Below, in pieces: positions 26,122-35,700 of a DNA stretch of 64,000 bases (its first letter is position 1; each line of letters starts with the position of its first letter). The DNA is from Paenibacillus segetis (GTDB lineage Bacteria > Bacillota > Bacilli > Paenibacillales > Paenibacillaceae): contig NZ_BMFT01000005.1 in assembly GCF_014639155.1 (NCBI RefSeq), positions 1 to 64,000 on the forward strand, in the 5' to 3' direction. A program made the position numbers and the translations under genes. Under the pieces are notes generated by a model, which had not been told where the DNA came from, made no database searches, and saw nothing but the letters and a program-made list of their open reading frames with translations.

Positions 26122-27513
26122 ATGGAAACATTTCAAGTTATTATTAACGTTGTGGTTATGCTTGCATTAATAGGGTTGCTTCTATGGATGCAAAAGAAGC
26201 ATGTCTCATTTACGAAGCGAGTATTTACGGGTCTTGGCTTGGGACTTGTGTTCGGGGTTGTATTGCAGGCAATTTATACATCCAGTTCTGATGTATTAAC
26301 TAAATCAGCGGATTGGTTCAACCTTGTTGGACGGGGTTATGTAGGTTTGCTACAAATGATCGTCATTCCGCTCATTATGGTTTCTATCATTTCAGCTATT
26401 ATGAAACTAAAGGGCAAGCAAAATTTGGGTAAAATGAGCGCCCTTATTATAGGTGTTCTGTTGATCACGACAGCTATTGCTGCAACAGTCAGTATCGTAA
26501 CCAGTCTTAGCTTTGATCTGAAAGCAATCCAGATCGAAGCAGGTCAGAAGGAACAGGAACGGGGGGCAAAGCTTGAGGAACGTGTGGGTGATGTGGCCAA
26601 CAAGACGCTTCCACAGCAGGTTTTAGACTTCATTCCAACAAATCCATTCGCTGATATGGCTGGATCACGCAGTACCTCAACTATGGCTGTCGTTATTTTC
26701 TCAGCATTCATCGGTGTCGCTGTGCTTGGTTTAGACAGAAAAAAACCGGAGCAAGCCGAGACATTCCGCAAGATCGTGGACGCTGTCTATGCAGTCGTCA
26801 TGCGAATTGTGACCTTGGTGTTAAGGATAACTCCTTATGGGATTTTAGCGTTGATTACCAATGTGGTAGCTACGACTAATCCAGAGGAAATTTTAAAGTT
26901 GATTAAGTTTGTTGGAGCATCTTATGTAGCTCTGATTGTGATGTTTATTATCCATCTTATTTTGTTAGCTATATTCGGGTATAATCCGGTGCAGTATGTT
27001 AGAAAGGTGCTACCTACGTTGGTTTTCGCCTTTACTTCACGTTCTAGTGTCGCTACAATTCCGCTAAATGTAGAGACGCAAACGAAGCGCTTGGGTGTAC
27101 CGGATGGCATTGCCAATTTGTCGGCTTCCTTTGGTTCGATGATCGGGCAAAATGGTTGTGCCGGGATCTATCCAGCAATGCTGGCCGTCATGATCGCCCC
27201 TACGGTCGGAATTAATCCGTTGAGTTGGGATTTCATTCTTACCTTGATTCTTGTTGTTACAATCAGTTCGTTCGGTGTTGCGGGAGTTGGTGGAGGTGCC
27301 ACATTTGCTTCCTTGATCGTTCTGTCGACGATGAACTTGCCGGTAGCTTTGGCGGGACTGCTCATTTCTGTTGAACCATTGATTGATATGGGACGCACGG
27401 CGTTGAACGTGAATGATTCGATCACTGCAGGTGTTATTACAGGCAAGATCCTTGGAGAGAATGATAAAGAAGTGTTTAAGCAAAATGTAGATTTAGATGT
27501 TATACAAGCATAG
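26122..27513 (+). CDS. tcyP: L-cystine symporter, TcyP-like (dicarboxylate/amino acid:cation symporter family)
   Basis: A 463-residue polytopic transporter that couples cystine uptake to cations. The opening METFQVIINVVVMLAL and MQKKHVSFTKRVFTGLGLG closely match the B. subtilis TcyP pattern as I recall it, and the family hairpin and Asn/Asp motifs TSRSSVATIPLN and SVEPLIDMGRTALN are intact. The ATG at 26122 is chosen over that at 26116, because GGGGAG abuts the first with no spacer and lies 6 bases from the second. The gene is monocistronic, with a strong terminator after it. In B. subtilis the gene is controlled by CymR; I could not confirm a CymR site here. Confidence 0.88.
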   Translation: METFQVIINVVVMLALIGLLLWMQKKHVSFTKRVFTGLGLGLVFGVVLQAIYTSSSDVLTKSADWFNLVGRGYVGLLQMIVIPLIMVSIISAIMKLKGKQNLGKMSALIIGVLLITTAIAATVSIVTSLSFDLKAIQIEAGQKEQERGAKLEERVGDVANKTLPQQVLDFIPTNPFADMAGSRSTSTMAVVIFSAFIGVAVLGLDRKKPEQAETFRKIVDAVYAVVMRIVTLVLRITPYGILALITNVVATTNPEEILKLIKFVGASYVALIVMFIIHLILLAIFGYNPVQYVRKVLPTLVFAFTSRSSVATIPLNVETQTKRLGVPDGIANLSASFGSMIGQNGCAGIYPAMLAVMIAPTVGINPLSWDFILTLILVVTISSFGVAGVGGGATFASLIVLSTMNLPVALAGLLISVEPLIDMGRTALNVNDSITAGVITGKILGENDKEVFKQNVDLDVIQA

Positions 27514-27521
27514 AAAAGTAT

Positions 27522-27557
27522 AAGCAGCCGAGGGTTACCCTTGGCTGCTTTTTTTTG
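27522..27557 (+). terminator. intrinsic terminator after tcyP
   Basis: AGCAGCCGAGGG and CCTTGGCTGCT pair with one wobble and are followed by eight T residues. Confidence 0.92.
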
Positions 27558-27673
27558 TTAGGTAAAGTATTGAGCCAAATAATGAAGAATAAAAAATTTC
27601 AGTTAACAAATTTGCTGTATAATTATAATAGTCTTTTGCTATATATAGAGATACATGAGTTGGAGGCGATAAT

Positions 27674-28252
27674 ATGAGAACGATTTGTATTTTTTCTGGG
27701 TCTAATATGGGCAATGATGAAGCGTACAGACTTGCAGCGATTGAGCTCGGAGAGTATATGGGACAGCAGAATTATCGTCTAGTTTACGGCGGTTCAAGGA
27801 TGGGCCTTATGGGGGCAACTGCTAATGCTGCGATGGCTGCTGGTGGAGAGGTAATTGGCGTCATGCCAACCGGATTGTTTGCTGGTGAGATGGTACATCG
27901 TGAAGTGACAGAATTAATTGAAGTTGATGGCATGCATTCACGTAAGGCTAAGATGGCTGAGCTTGCAGATGGATTTATTGCCTTGCCTGGCGGGTTTGGA
28001 ACGTATGAGGAACTGTTCGAGGTATTATGCTGGTTACAAATAGGGATCCATCAGAAGCCGATTGGTGTACTTAATGTCAAAGGGTACTATGATCCACTGC
28101 TAAATATGATTCAATCCAGCGTGACCGAAGGGTTCGTGAAATCCTCTCACTTGAGTTTGCTCAATGTTGCGGAACATGCGAAGGAACTGATTCAACAGAT
28201 GGAGTCTTACACCCCTACCCAATTGGAGAACAAGTGGACTCAGCCGGTTTAA
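27674..28252 (+). CDS. LOG-family protein (cytokinin riboside 5'-monophosphate phosphoribohydrolase-like)
   Basis: A 192-residue Rossmann-like protein of the LOG/YvdD type (TIGR00730), which cleaves nucleoside monophosphates to base and ribose 5-phosphate. Signature elements are [27 protein letters not shown] and the catalytic [19 protein letters not shown] precedes the ATG. The physiological substrate in bacteria is usually unclear, and the gene has no obvious link to the neighbouring maltose genes. Confidence 0.9.
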   Translation: MRTICIFSGSNMGNDEAYRLAAIELGEYMGQQNYRLVYGGSRMGLMGATANAAMAAGGEVIGVMPTGLFAGEMVHREVTELIEVDGMHSRKAKMAELADGFIALPGGFGTYEELFEVLCWLQIGIHQKPIGVLNVKGYYDPLLNMIQSSVTEGFVKSSHLSLLNVAEHAKELIQQMESYTPTQLENKWTQPV

Positions 28253-28256
28253 AATG

Positions 28257-28310
28257 TAAAAAGAGCAGCTTCTCGTCACATGTAATGACCGGGAAACTGC
28301 TCCTTTTTAT
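28257..28310. terminator. bidirectional terminator
   Basis: AAAAAGAGCAG pairs with CTGCTCCTTTTT, allowing for one bulge, between the LOG gene and the convergent maltose phosphorylase. Confidence 0.75.
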
Positions 28311-28315
28311 AGGGT

Positions 28316-30634
28316 CTAGATTGTAATTGATGAGCGATCTACTTGAATTTCTCCAAGGCCGCTAAGTGTATAGCTCTGATCGTAGACCTTGATGGATACC
28401 GTAGTGTCTGTTTCATTAGTTACAGTGATGTTGTTGTCTGTAGCACTAACCTTCAGACGTGATCCACGGAACATGACTTTGAAGGAGAATGACTTCCAGT
28501 GAGATGGGATAAATGGTTTCAGTACTAGTTCGTTATCCCTCACGCGTAGTCCACCAAAACCTTGGACGATAGACATCCAAGTTCCTGCCATACTTGTAGT
28601 GTGGCAACCGTCTTCTGTATCGTTATTATAGTTATCAAGGTCAAGTCTGGCCGTGCGCAAATACATTTCATAAGCTTTGTCCTGATAGCCAAGCTCGCAA
28701 GCGAGAATCACATGCAAGCAAGGAGATAGGGATGATTCATGGACCGTTAATGGTTCGTAGAAGTCGAAGTTACGTTTCTTCGTATCCAAGTCGTAACGAT
28801 CCCCTAGGAAATACAAACCTTGCAGCACGTCGGCTTGTTTGATGTAGCACGAGCGCAGGATGCGATCCCATGACCAGTTCTGGTTGATCGGAAGATTTTC
28901 AGGTGCCAGATCCTTTACAGGTACAAGTTCTTTATCCAAGAAACCGTCTTGCTGTAGGAAAATTTGCCGCTCCTCATCATATGGATAGTACATATTGTCG
29001 ATGATATGCTTCCACTGTTTCATTTCCTCATTTTGTAGCTTCAGCTTATCAACCAACTCGAGATAGTGTGCGTTTTCGTTATTTTTGAGATAACTAATCA
29101 CTTCCAAGGTGTATTCCATCGTCCAAACCGCAATTCGGTTCGTGTACCAGTTATTGTTCACGTTGTTCTCGTATTCATTTGGACCGGTAACCCCAAGAAT
29201 GACATATTTTCCTTTAGCGTCTGAGTAGTTGACACGTTGTTCCCAGAAACGAGAAATCTCTACGAGTACTTCTAGACCGTATTGTCCTAAATAAGATTTG
29301 TCACCGGTATAGTTCACGTAATTATAGATGGCGTAAGCGATTGCACCATTCCGATGAATTTCTTCAAAGGTGATTTCCCATTCGTTATGACATTCTTCGC
29401 CGTTCATCGTTACCATTGGATAAAGAGCACCCTTAGTAAAGCCGAGCTTCTTAGCGTTCTCCTTGGCTTTTTCCAAATGTTTATAACGGTAAATAAGTAG
29501 GTTACGAGCAATGTCCGATTCTGCTGTACTGAGATAGAAAGGTACGCAATAGGCTTCGGTATCCCAGTAGGTGCTTCCACCATATTTTTCACCTGTGAAG
29601 CCTTTAGGTCCAATATTTAAACGGTCATCTTCACCGCTGTAAGTTTGATTCAATTGGAAAATATTAAAGCGTATGGCTTGCTGTGCTGCCACATCACCTT
29701 CGATGATAATGTCGCTGCCTTTCCATTTCTCTGCCCAAGCGTTCTTCTGTTCTGCGAGTAAAGTATCAAATCCGGCTGCCTTTGCATCAAGAAGTGACTT
29801 CTTCCCGGCATTGACGAGCTCTCCCAATCCGTAATTGCGTGAGGTGACGTTAGCAACATATTTGTACAGAGTTATTTGAACTCCTTGTTCTGCATGTACA
29901 GTAAATTCACTAGCTACATATTTATCGCTTTCTGATAATACAGGCTCAATATTGAGCTTGTTCTCATGACTAAAAACGTCGAAGGACATGACAGATGTTA
30001 CATGAAAGTCTAACTTCTTCGTCTTCAATGTAAGGTGCGACAAATCAGCATCAGCACATTTTTCCACTTCAAGCCAGAATTTCTCCTCATAGTTGGAGTC
30101 TTTATTCTGAACGTCACCGTCTAAGTAAGGCACAAAAGTGATGTCGCCCGAGAAATTAAGTGGAGTTACTTGGTAGCGGATTGCACCAATCTCATGACGC
30201 GTGATGCTTACAAAGCGAGTAGAAGAGACTTGAATTTCTTTGCCATCCTCAAAAGTAGCAACAAAGCTACGGGACAAGTAACCTTCTTTCATGTTCAGCT
30301 CGCGAACAAAGTCTCTTACTTGGCATTTGGCCAAATCCAAGGCTGTGCCGTTAATAAATACTTGGATACCAATCCAGTTGGTACTGTTCAATACTTTGGC
30401 AAAATATTCAGGATACCCGTTTTTCCACCAGCCAACACGGGTCTTATCTGGGTAATACACTCCAGCCATGTAACTGCCTTGTAGAGAAGCGCCACTATAC
30501 TGCTCTTCAAAATTGGCGCGTTGCCCCATAAATCCATTACCGATACTAAAGATACTCTCGGATATTTCATGTGTTAGGGGATCAAAAGAATCTTCAATGA
30601 TGGACCACTCATCTAATTTCAAATATTGTTTCAC
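28316..30634 (-). CDS. mapA: maltose phosphorylase (GH65)
   Basis: A 772-residue phosphorylase converting maltose and phosphate to glucose and beta-glucose-1-phosphate in the cytosol. It carries the N-terminal beta-sandwich (ESIFSIGNGFMGQRANFEE) and a helical barrel with TGEKYGGSTYWDTEAYCVPF. The segment ECHNEWEITFEEIHRNG favours maltose over kojibiose or trehalose. The general acid, by homology to Lactobacillus brevis Glu487, is E487 in TGPNEYEN. The GTG start follows AAAGGAG by 10 bases. It is the second gene of an operon with pgmB, which handles the product beta-glucose-1-phosphate. This phosphorolytic route saves ATP compared with hydrolysis. Confidence 0.92.
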   Translation of the reverse strand: MKQYLKLDEWSIIEDSFDPLTHEISESIFSIGNGFMGQRANFEEQYSGASLQGSYMAGVYYPDKTRVGWWKNGYPEYFAKVLNSTNWIGIQVFINGTALDLAKCQVRDFVRELNMKEGYLSRSFVATFEDGKEIQVSSTRFVSITRHEIGAIRYQVTPLNFSGDITFVPYLDGDVQNKDSNYEEKFWLEVEKCADADLSHLTLKTKKLDFHVTSVMSFDVFSHENKLNIEPVLSESDKYVASEFTVHAEQGVQITLYKYVANVTSRNYGLGELVNAGKKSLLDAKAAGFDTLLAEQKNAWAEKWKGSDIIIEGDVAAQQAIRFNIFQLNQTYSGEDDRLNIGPKGFTGEKYGGSTYWDTEAYCVPFYLSTAESDIARNLLIYRYKHLEKAKENAKKLGFTKGALYPMVTMNGEECHNEWEITFEEIHRNGAIAYAIYNYVNYTGDKSYLGQYGLEVLVEISRFWEQRVNYSDAKGKYVILGVTGPNEYENNVNNNWYTNRIAVWTMEYTLEVISYLKNNENAHYLELVDKLKLQNEEMKQWKHIIDNMYYPYDEERQIFLQQDGFLDKELVPVKDLAPENLPINQNWSWDRILRSCYIKQADVLQGLYFLGDRYDLDTKKRNFDFYEPLTVHESSLSPCLHVILACELGYQDKAYEMYLRTARLDLDNYNNDTEDGCHTTSMAGTWMSIVQGFGGLRVRDNELVLKPFIPSHWKSFSFKVMFRGSRLKVSATDNNITVTNETDTTVSIKVYDQSYTLSGLGEIQVDRSSITI

Positions 30635-30709
30635 GATTAATCGGCTCCTTTAAATCATTCTGGTGATATTATATGGTGAAATAGTGTAAAACTATCTGAC
30701 TGGTGACAA

Positions 30710-31375
30710 CTATAAATTGGAGGCATTAAGTTCAGGAAGACGATTTACTGACATGTCCTGAAGAGAAGGGATCACGAAATCAGCAGCACGAAGCGTCTCA
30801 GGTGAACCAATACCCACGCAAGCCATACCTGCTCGACGTGCTGCCTCGATTCCTGCTTCGGCATCTTCAAAGACAACACATTGCTCTTTGGGGATACCTA
30901 GTTCAGTAGATCCCAGGGTAAATACTTCCGGATCTGGTTTGGCACTAGTCGTTCGATTTCCATCAATAATAACGTCAAAATAAGGAGTGAGACCGGTATT
31001 GTTCAGGATCGTCATGGCATTCTTACTGGCCGATCCGAGTGCAATCTTGAGACCGTTATCCTTGCATTCTTGTATGAATTCAAGGGCGCCAGGTAGGATT
31101 TCTGATTGGTCCATCGCCATAATAGATTGGAAATACCATTCATTTTTACGCGTAGCTAACTCATTTTTAGTGGTTTCGTCTAGCTCAAGCCCACCAATAC
31201 TCAGTAGTATATCGAGCGATGCCATACGACTGACACCTTTTAGTTTCTCATTGTCGTGCTCTGTGAATTCAAACCCTAACTCATTCGCTAATCGCTTCCA
31301 AGCTAAATAATGATATTTAGCGGTATCGACCAACACACCATCTAAGTCGAATAAACAAGCTTTAATTGCGGGCAT
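30710..31375 (-). CDS. pgmB: beta-phosphoglucomutase
   Basis: A 221-residue HAD-superfamily enzyme that interconverts beta-glucose-1-phosphate and glucose-6-phosphate. The nucleophile lies in LFDLDGVLVDTA (first Asp, about residue 8; second Asp two residues on as acid/base). Phosphate-binding Ser/Thr are in IALGSASKN and the metal site in VVFEDAEAGIEAA. The ATG at 31375 is supported by AAAGGAGATC. It is the first gene of the pgmB-mapA operon, preceded by a LacI-type operator. It delivers the phosphorylase product to glycolysis. Confidence 0.93.
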   Translation of the reverse strand: MPAIKACLFDLDGVLVDTAKYHYLAWKRLANELGFEFTEHDNEKLKGVSRMASLDILLSIGGLELDETTKNELATRKNEWYFQSIMAMDQSEILPGALEFIQECKDNGLKIALGSASKNAMTILNNTGLTPYFDVIIDGNRTTSAKPDPEVFTLGSTELGIPKEQCVVFEDAEAGIEAARRAGMACVGIGSPETLRAADFVIPSLQDMSVNRLPELNASNL

Positions 31376-31395
31376 AAAGGATCTCCTTTCAATAG

Positions 31396-31411
31396 CGCAA
31401 ACGTTTGAACA
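31396..31411 (-). promoter_or_regulatory. LacI-type operator before pgmB-mapA
   Basis: The site contains the perfect 10-base palindrome CAAACGTTTG (31398-31407), read on the plus strand as GCGCAAACGTTTGAAC. It lies between the lacI terminator and the pgmB ribosome binding site, downstream of a possible -10 (TATAGT on the minus strand). Confidence 0.65.
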
Positions 31412-31413
31412 AA

Positions 31414-31443
31414 CTATAAAAAATAAAAGAAGCAAATGCTTCT
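31414..31443 (-). terminator. intrinsic terminator of the lacI gene
   Basis: On the minus strand AGAAGC and GCTTCT form a stem around a 4-base loop, followed by TTTATTTTTTA. It separates lacI from pgmB, which otherwise read in the same direction. Confidence 0.65.
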
Positions 31444-31462
31444 ATTATTTTTATTCTAATAC

Positions 31463-32497
31463 TTAGTTCTTAGGAACTGAATACATGGATGATTCTCTGA
31501 CAATCAAGCGGTGAGGAATGACTTGCCGCTTTTGATAGGTCTTATCATTACTGTTCTGAATCGATTGAATTAAAACTTGGGAAGCCGTATATCCTAAATT
31601 GTATATGCCAATATCTATGCTGCTTAGTGGTGGTGTTGATAATTCCGATAAGGGAATGTTATTGAAACTAATCAGACATAAATCTTCGGGAACCTTGTAT
31701 TTAAGCTCATGAAGTCCGCGTAACACGCCAAAGGCGACTACATCGTCAATCAGTACAATGGCAGTAGGTCGATCTGGGAGATTCATAAAGAAAGACATGG
31801 CTCTATAGCCGCTTTCCTGAAGAAACTCGCCTTCCACAATCCATTCCTGCCGGGACTCTAATCCTGAATCATGAAGGGCAGTTAAGTAACCCTTGAGTCG
31901 ATCTTTAGATACGATTAGTTCTGGCGGTCCACTAACAAATCCGATTCGTTCATGACCTAAGGAAATTAAATGTTTCGTTGCATCGTATGAGGCCTGAACA
32001 TTATCGTTATCGACCGATAATATATCGGGATATTGCTCACTTCGACCGATTAGGACAAAATTATGATCGTTGTCATGTAGAAAATCGATAACAGGATCAT
32101 CTTTTCTTGAATATAACAGAATTACTCCATCGACCCGACGTCCATTAAGGAGTCTGGATACTCCTTCAACTTCTTCTTTCTCGTTAGCACCGGAACTGAT
32201 CAACACGTCGTATCCCAAGCGTCCTGCTTGGGTCACGATACCGCGAATCAACTCCATGAAGAAGAAGTTAGAGAATAATTCTTCAGCTGATTTGGGTAGC
32301 ATGATACAAATACTATTCGTTGTTTTGGATACAAGGCTTTTTGCCATGATATTAGGGTGGTATCCCATTTGTTCCATAATAAGCTTTACTTTTTTCGAAG
32401 TTTCGGTGCTAATTCTAGGATGATTGGACAATACTCGGGACACGGTGGAAGGTGATACTCCGGCCTTTTTGGCAACATCTTTTATTGTTATAGCCAT
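31463..32497 (-). CDS. LacI-family regulator, MalR-like
   Basis: A 344-residue repressor with an N-terminal helix-turn-helix MAITIKDVAKKAGVSPSTVSRV (about 1-22). A hinge helix (NIMAKSLVSK, about 50-60) and a periplasmic-binding-like sugar domain (about 62-335) follow. The position between the maltose phosphorylase operon and the maltodextrin genes, and CAAACGTTTG sites near several of them, make it the first candidate for the maltodextrin regulator. A weaker AACCGTTTG half-site lies just upstream of its own ribosome binding site at 32516-32524. The effector is probably maltose or a maltodextrin, but this is inferred from context. Confidence 0.85.
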   Translation of the reverse strand: MAITIKDVAKKAGVSPSTVSRVLSNHPRISTETSKKVKLIMEQMGYHPNIMAKSLVSKTTNSICIMLPKSAEELFSNFFFMELIRGIVTQAGRLGYDVLISSGANEKEEVEGVSRLLNGRRVDGVILLYSRKDDPVIDFLHDNDHNFVLIGRSEQYPDILSVDNDNVQASYDATKHLISLGHERIGFVSGPPELIVSKDRLKGYLTALHDSGLESRQEWIVEGEFLQESGYRAMSFFMNLPDRPTAIVLIDDVVAFGVLRGLHELKYKVPEDLCLISFNNIPLSELSTPPLSSIDIGIYNLGYTASQVLIQSIQNSNDKTYQKRQVIPHRLIVRESSMYSVPKN

Positions 32498-32732
32498 TAC
32501 AAAACTCCTCCGTGGAACCGTTTGCTTTTACATTGTAATTCTAATCCAAAGGTTCAGGAAAGTAAATAGAGAATCCCCGTGAAAGTGTGACCTATTGGTG
32601 GAATTATCTAATTATGTCTATTCATGCGCTTTCTTTTATGGAAAATCTTATTAATATTTATATGTATAGGGAATTTTCGGACGTAATATGGATATTACTA
32701 GAAAAATAAAATTGCAACAATTATGGAACTAG

Positions 32733-32748
32733 TGCAAACGTTTGATGT
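32733..32748. promoter_or_regulatory. LacI-type operator in the lacI upstream region
   Basis: GTGCAAACGTTTGATG contains the perfect palindrome CAAACGTTTG (32735-32744). It stands alone in the 379 bases between lacI (ends 32497) and the small gene at 32877, and its target is unclear. A TATAAT at 32824-32829 precedes the small gene but lacks a good -35 at 17 bases. The rest of this stretch carries no gene that I can see. Confidence 0.55.
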
Positions 32749-32876
32749 CCTATTTTTCACCAAATGGATCATGTTGTTTCAAAGGGATTTCCATTGATTA
32801 GCTAAAGATGAGGGGATTCATGGTATAATAAAGTTTCTAGGTAAAAAAGAATGATTGTAGAAAGGGCTTGTTAGAT

Positions 32877-33104
32877 ATGCTCGCATTTGAAGATTGGAAC
32901 CAAAAAGCTAAGAAGACTTTTAATGCAACAAGTAATGTAGTCGTGTTAACTGTCTCTGAAGCAGGGGAAGCGCTTGGTCTGACTAAAGATCAGATGAAGG
33001 TTTATGTGGATAAGAATAAATTAACTAAAGTTCCTATTATGCGCAATGTGCATAGGTACTTATTGTTAAAAAGTGAAATAGATAAGATCGTTAGTAATAT
33101 GTAG
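32877..33104 (+). CDS. small MerR/excisionase-like DNA-binding protein, hypothetical
   Basis: A 75-residue protein whose centre (LTVSEAGEALGLTKDQMKVYVDK) looks like a winged helix-turn-helix of the MerR or excisionase type, followed by an HRYLLLKSEIDKI strand-helix. The ATG at 32877 has AGAAAGGG about 10 bases upstream. It would be a DNA-binding protein of unknown target. It may share the upstream operator region with lacI, but no link to maltose metabolism is shown. No family name is recognised with confidence. Confidence 0.55.
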   Translation: MLAFEDWNQKAKKTFNATSNVVVLTVSEAGEALGLTKDQMKVYVDKNKLTKVPIMRNVHRYLLLKSEIDKIVSNM

Positions 33105-33235
33105 ACCAAGTAAGTAAATAGTGAACATCAATAACAGTTGGCACAGGTGATTGATATCTGGAGCAACTGTTTTTGCTTGTTCTGGTGATAAATCGTGGAT
33201 TGTATGAAGCTGAACATAAAGGAGAGAGGGTATTC

Positions 33236-33472
33236 GTGGAATTTACAGCGCTTCAAGTTGCGGAGTGGATGGTAAATGAAATCAAGTTTAGAGGAATTCT
33301 AAATCAAAGTGATGCGACCCGACATGTGGAGAAACATTTTGGTGAAGAATTTGTATTTGTGAATGAGAACGGGAATGCATCCCTTTCAAAAGAAGTTAAG
33401 AAGGCTTTTCGCAAGCTGCATGCGGGAAAGATAGCCTGGGATCGGGATGGATTTTTCTGGGCATGGACCTAA
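33236..33472 (+). CDS. small conserved hypothetical protein, DUF6953-like
   Basis: A 78-residue protein beginning VEFTALQVAEWMVNEIKFRG (GTG start), followed by the pattern FGEEFVFVNENGNASLSKEVKKAFRKL. It resembles the DUF6953 family from memory. The GTG at 33236 follows GGAGAGAGGG by 5 bases; the longer frame upstream is not supported by a ribosome binding site. No membrane segment or signal is present. The family function is unknown. It lies in the same direction as the small gene upstream and is followed by a bidirectional terminator. Confidence 0.6.
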   Translation: MEFTALQVAEWMVNEIKFRGILNQSDATRHVEKHFGEEFVFVNENGNASLSKEVKKAFRKLHAGKIAWDRDGFFWAWT

Positions 33473-33504
33473 TGAATCTGAGGGATAGTACAATCCCAAC
33501 AACA

Positions 33505-33550
33505 TAAAGAAGCAGGTGTCTATCCTTATTGATAGATGCCTGCTTTTCTT
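33505..33550. terminator. bidirectional terminator
   Basis: AGCAGGTGTCTATC pairs with GATAGATGCCTGCT with wobble pairs, flanked by A and T tracts, between the small gene and the convergent cyclomaltodextrinase. Confidence 0.85.
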
Positions 33551-33564
33551 ATGGTGAAGTCCGC

Positions 33565-35316
33565 TTATTTATTTGCTTTTAATATCGCATATCCGTAAGC
33601 TGAGAGCTTAACTTGTAATGTGTTGTTATCCTCAGTAAGAGTCATGTCCTCAGTCCCAGTAGCACACATCCAGCCTGTTTGTTCCAGGGGTATTTCAAAA
33701 GTTTGTGCAGTACTGTCATTGTTAAGCAGCACGAGCACGATTTCATCTCCTAACCTGCGTTCATAAGCGAGTTTTGTTCCACCCTCATCCGCCATGAGGA
33801 ATTTTAATGAACCTGTGCGTAGCGAAGGAAGCTGCTTGCGAAGAGCGATCATCTTCTGAAAGAACATGAATAAATCGCGGTCTTGTAACAATGGGTCCCA
33901 CTGCATGCATTTTCGGCATGCCGGATCTTGTCCACCATCGAGCCCGATTTCACTTCCGTAGAAGATGCAAGGCGTTCCAGTGTAAGTAAACAAGAATACA
34001 GATGCCAATTTCATTTTGTCCTTATTTCCTTCGCATAAGGTTAACAGTCGCGGAGTATCATGACTGTCTAATAAGTTGAAGGCGACTTCGGTTGCTTGTT
34101 GGGGGTACCTAGCTAATTGTTTACCAATTGCATGAGAGAAACCTTGCGCATCTAGTGTTCTACGTACGACAAAATCCAACACAGCTTCTGTAAAAGGATA
34201 GTTCATGACAGCATCAAATTGGTCTCCTTGCAACCAACTCGATGATTCATTCCAAACCTCTCCAAGGATATAGGCTTCTGGATTAGCTTTTTTCACGACA
34301 TTACGGAACTCCCGCCAGAACTTATGATCAACTTCGTTTGCAACATCAAGCCTCCAGCCATCAATACCTACTTCAGTAATCCAGAACTGTGCTACTTGAA
34401 GCAAGTAGTCCCTTACTTCCGGATTACCTGTGTTTAACTTAGGCATTGCTTGTTCAAAAGCAAAGGTATCGTAGGTAGGTACGCCATCGATCACTTCCAA
34501 AGGAAATGTATGTACATGGAACCAGTCTTTGTAGAGGGAGTGTTCTCCTTTTTCCAATACATCGACAAATGGAGCGAATGTTTTACCAGAATGATTGAAC
34601 ACGGCATCTAGCAACACGCGAATACCCCGTTCATGACATGCAGTAACGAGTCTTTTCATCGTATCTACATCACCGAAATGAGGGTCGATGGTTGTGTAAT
34701 CTTCGGTATCGTACTTATGATTGGTTGTTGCAGTGAACACTGGCGTGAAATAAATGGCTGAAATACCAAGCTCACTTAAATAATCTAAATGATCAATAAC
34801 TCCCTGCAGATCACCGCCAAAGAAGTTATTACGTTCAGGTTGGCCACCCCAAGGAAGTACATTTGCTGGATCATTTCCAGGGTCTCCATTAGCGAAGCGC
34901 TCCGGGAAAATTTGATAAAAGATAGCATTTTTAACCCACTCGGGTACTGTGAAAATATCGGAAGGGTTAATGTAGGGATATTCGAATAGACGATTAGGTG
35001 TTGCTGGGCGTGTTAGTGTAAATTCGTCTTCGGACATCCACATTTGCTCTTGTCCCGATTGTAACAAGAAAGCGTATTTTAAACGGCGAAACCGTGGTTT
35101 CACCGAGCATTCCCAATAGTCAAACATTTCGTCTGAAACAAATTTTTTCATAGGAATCAACGCTGTTTCTTGCTCCCACGCATACTTGTCTCCTGCGTAA
35201 GTAAATACCTCAGTAAGATCATTTTTCTTGGAACGTAGACGAAGGTGGATCGTTTCACGATCGTAGGCGTAACACCAATTGAGTCTAGGTCGATGATAAA
35301 TTGCTTCTAGCAGCAT
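33565..35316 (-). CDS. cyclomaltodextrinase/neopullulanase (GH13_20)
   Basis: A 583-residue cytosolic enzyme hydrolysing cyclodextrins, pullulan and maltodextrins. An N-terminal CBM34-like dimer domain (about 1-120) is followed by a GH13 barrel with the subfamily marker MPKLNTGNPEV. The nucleophile Asp lies in DGWRLDVANE, the acid Glu in ILGEVWNE, and the third acid in LLDSHDTPR. The ATG at 35316 lies 9 bases after GGAGG; an upstream extension of the frame is not supported. It is divergent from mdxEFG. A weak variant of the operator (GTGCAATGGTTTGAAC on the minus strand, 35484-35499) lies about 170 bases upstream. Confidence 0.9.
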   Translation of the reverse strand: MLLEAIYHRPRLNWCYAYDRETIHLRLRSKKNDLTEVFTYAGDKYAWEQETALIPMKKFVSDEMFDYWECSVKPRFRRLKYAFLLQSGQEQMWMSEDEFTLTRPATPNRLFEYPYINPSDIFTVPEWVKNAIFYQIFPERFANGDPGNDPANVLPWGGQPERNNFFGGDLQGVIDHLDYLSELGISAIYFTPVFTATTNHKYDTEDYTTIDPHFGDVDTMKRLVTACHERGIRVLLDAVFNHSGKTFAPFVDVLEKGEHSLYKDWFHVHTFPLEVIDGVPTYDTFAFEQAMPKLNTGNPEVRDYLLQVAQFWITEVGIDGWRLDVANEVDHKFWREFRNVVKKANPEAYILGEVWNESSSWLQGDQFDAVMNYPFTEAVLDFVVRRTLDAQGFSHAIGKQLARYPQQATEVAFNLLDSHDTPRLLTLCEGNKDKMKLASVFLFTYTGTPCIFYGSEIGLDGGQDPACRKCMQWDPLLQDRDLFMFFQKMIALRKQLPSLRTGSLKFLMADEGGTKLAYERRLGDEIVLVLLNNDSTAQTFEIPLEQTGWMCATGTEDMTLTEDNNTLQVKLSAYGYAILKANK

Positions 35317-35700
35317 TACATATTGCCTCCTATATTTCGTGTGATAAATAAAAAGGCACACCCAGGCCGAGAAACTGAGGCCGAGAGCGTACCTTTCGAT
35401 AACATTGCCTTTCAGTTTATATCCGAAGAAAAGAGATAATCAACTGTTTAAAATACCCAATCTTTGCTCGGAGTATAACATTGTTCAAACCATTGCACAA
35501 GTTATAAAATTGTTTATTTTGAGCAGGGAGTCCAAAGTTCTAGTGAATCGCTCGGAAGTATTGATATACAAGGAAAAAGTAGAAGTTTTATCGAGCAAAT
35601 GACTAGCATTTTTTGAGTACGAAAATTAGATATATTGCGATTAAGAGAGCATGTTAAAGATATCCAGAGAAAATTATGGAAATATGTTTAAAAACGACAT

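Noticed and set aside
33100..33235. Upstream extension of the small gene at 33236
   Set aside because: Its start codon lacks a ribosome binding site, whereas the GTG at 33236 has GGAGAGAGGG.
35366..35388. GGCCGAGA direct repeat upstream of the cyclomaltodextrinase
   Set aside because: Two imperfect copies only, with no hairpin or known protein-binding pattern.
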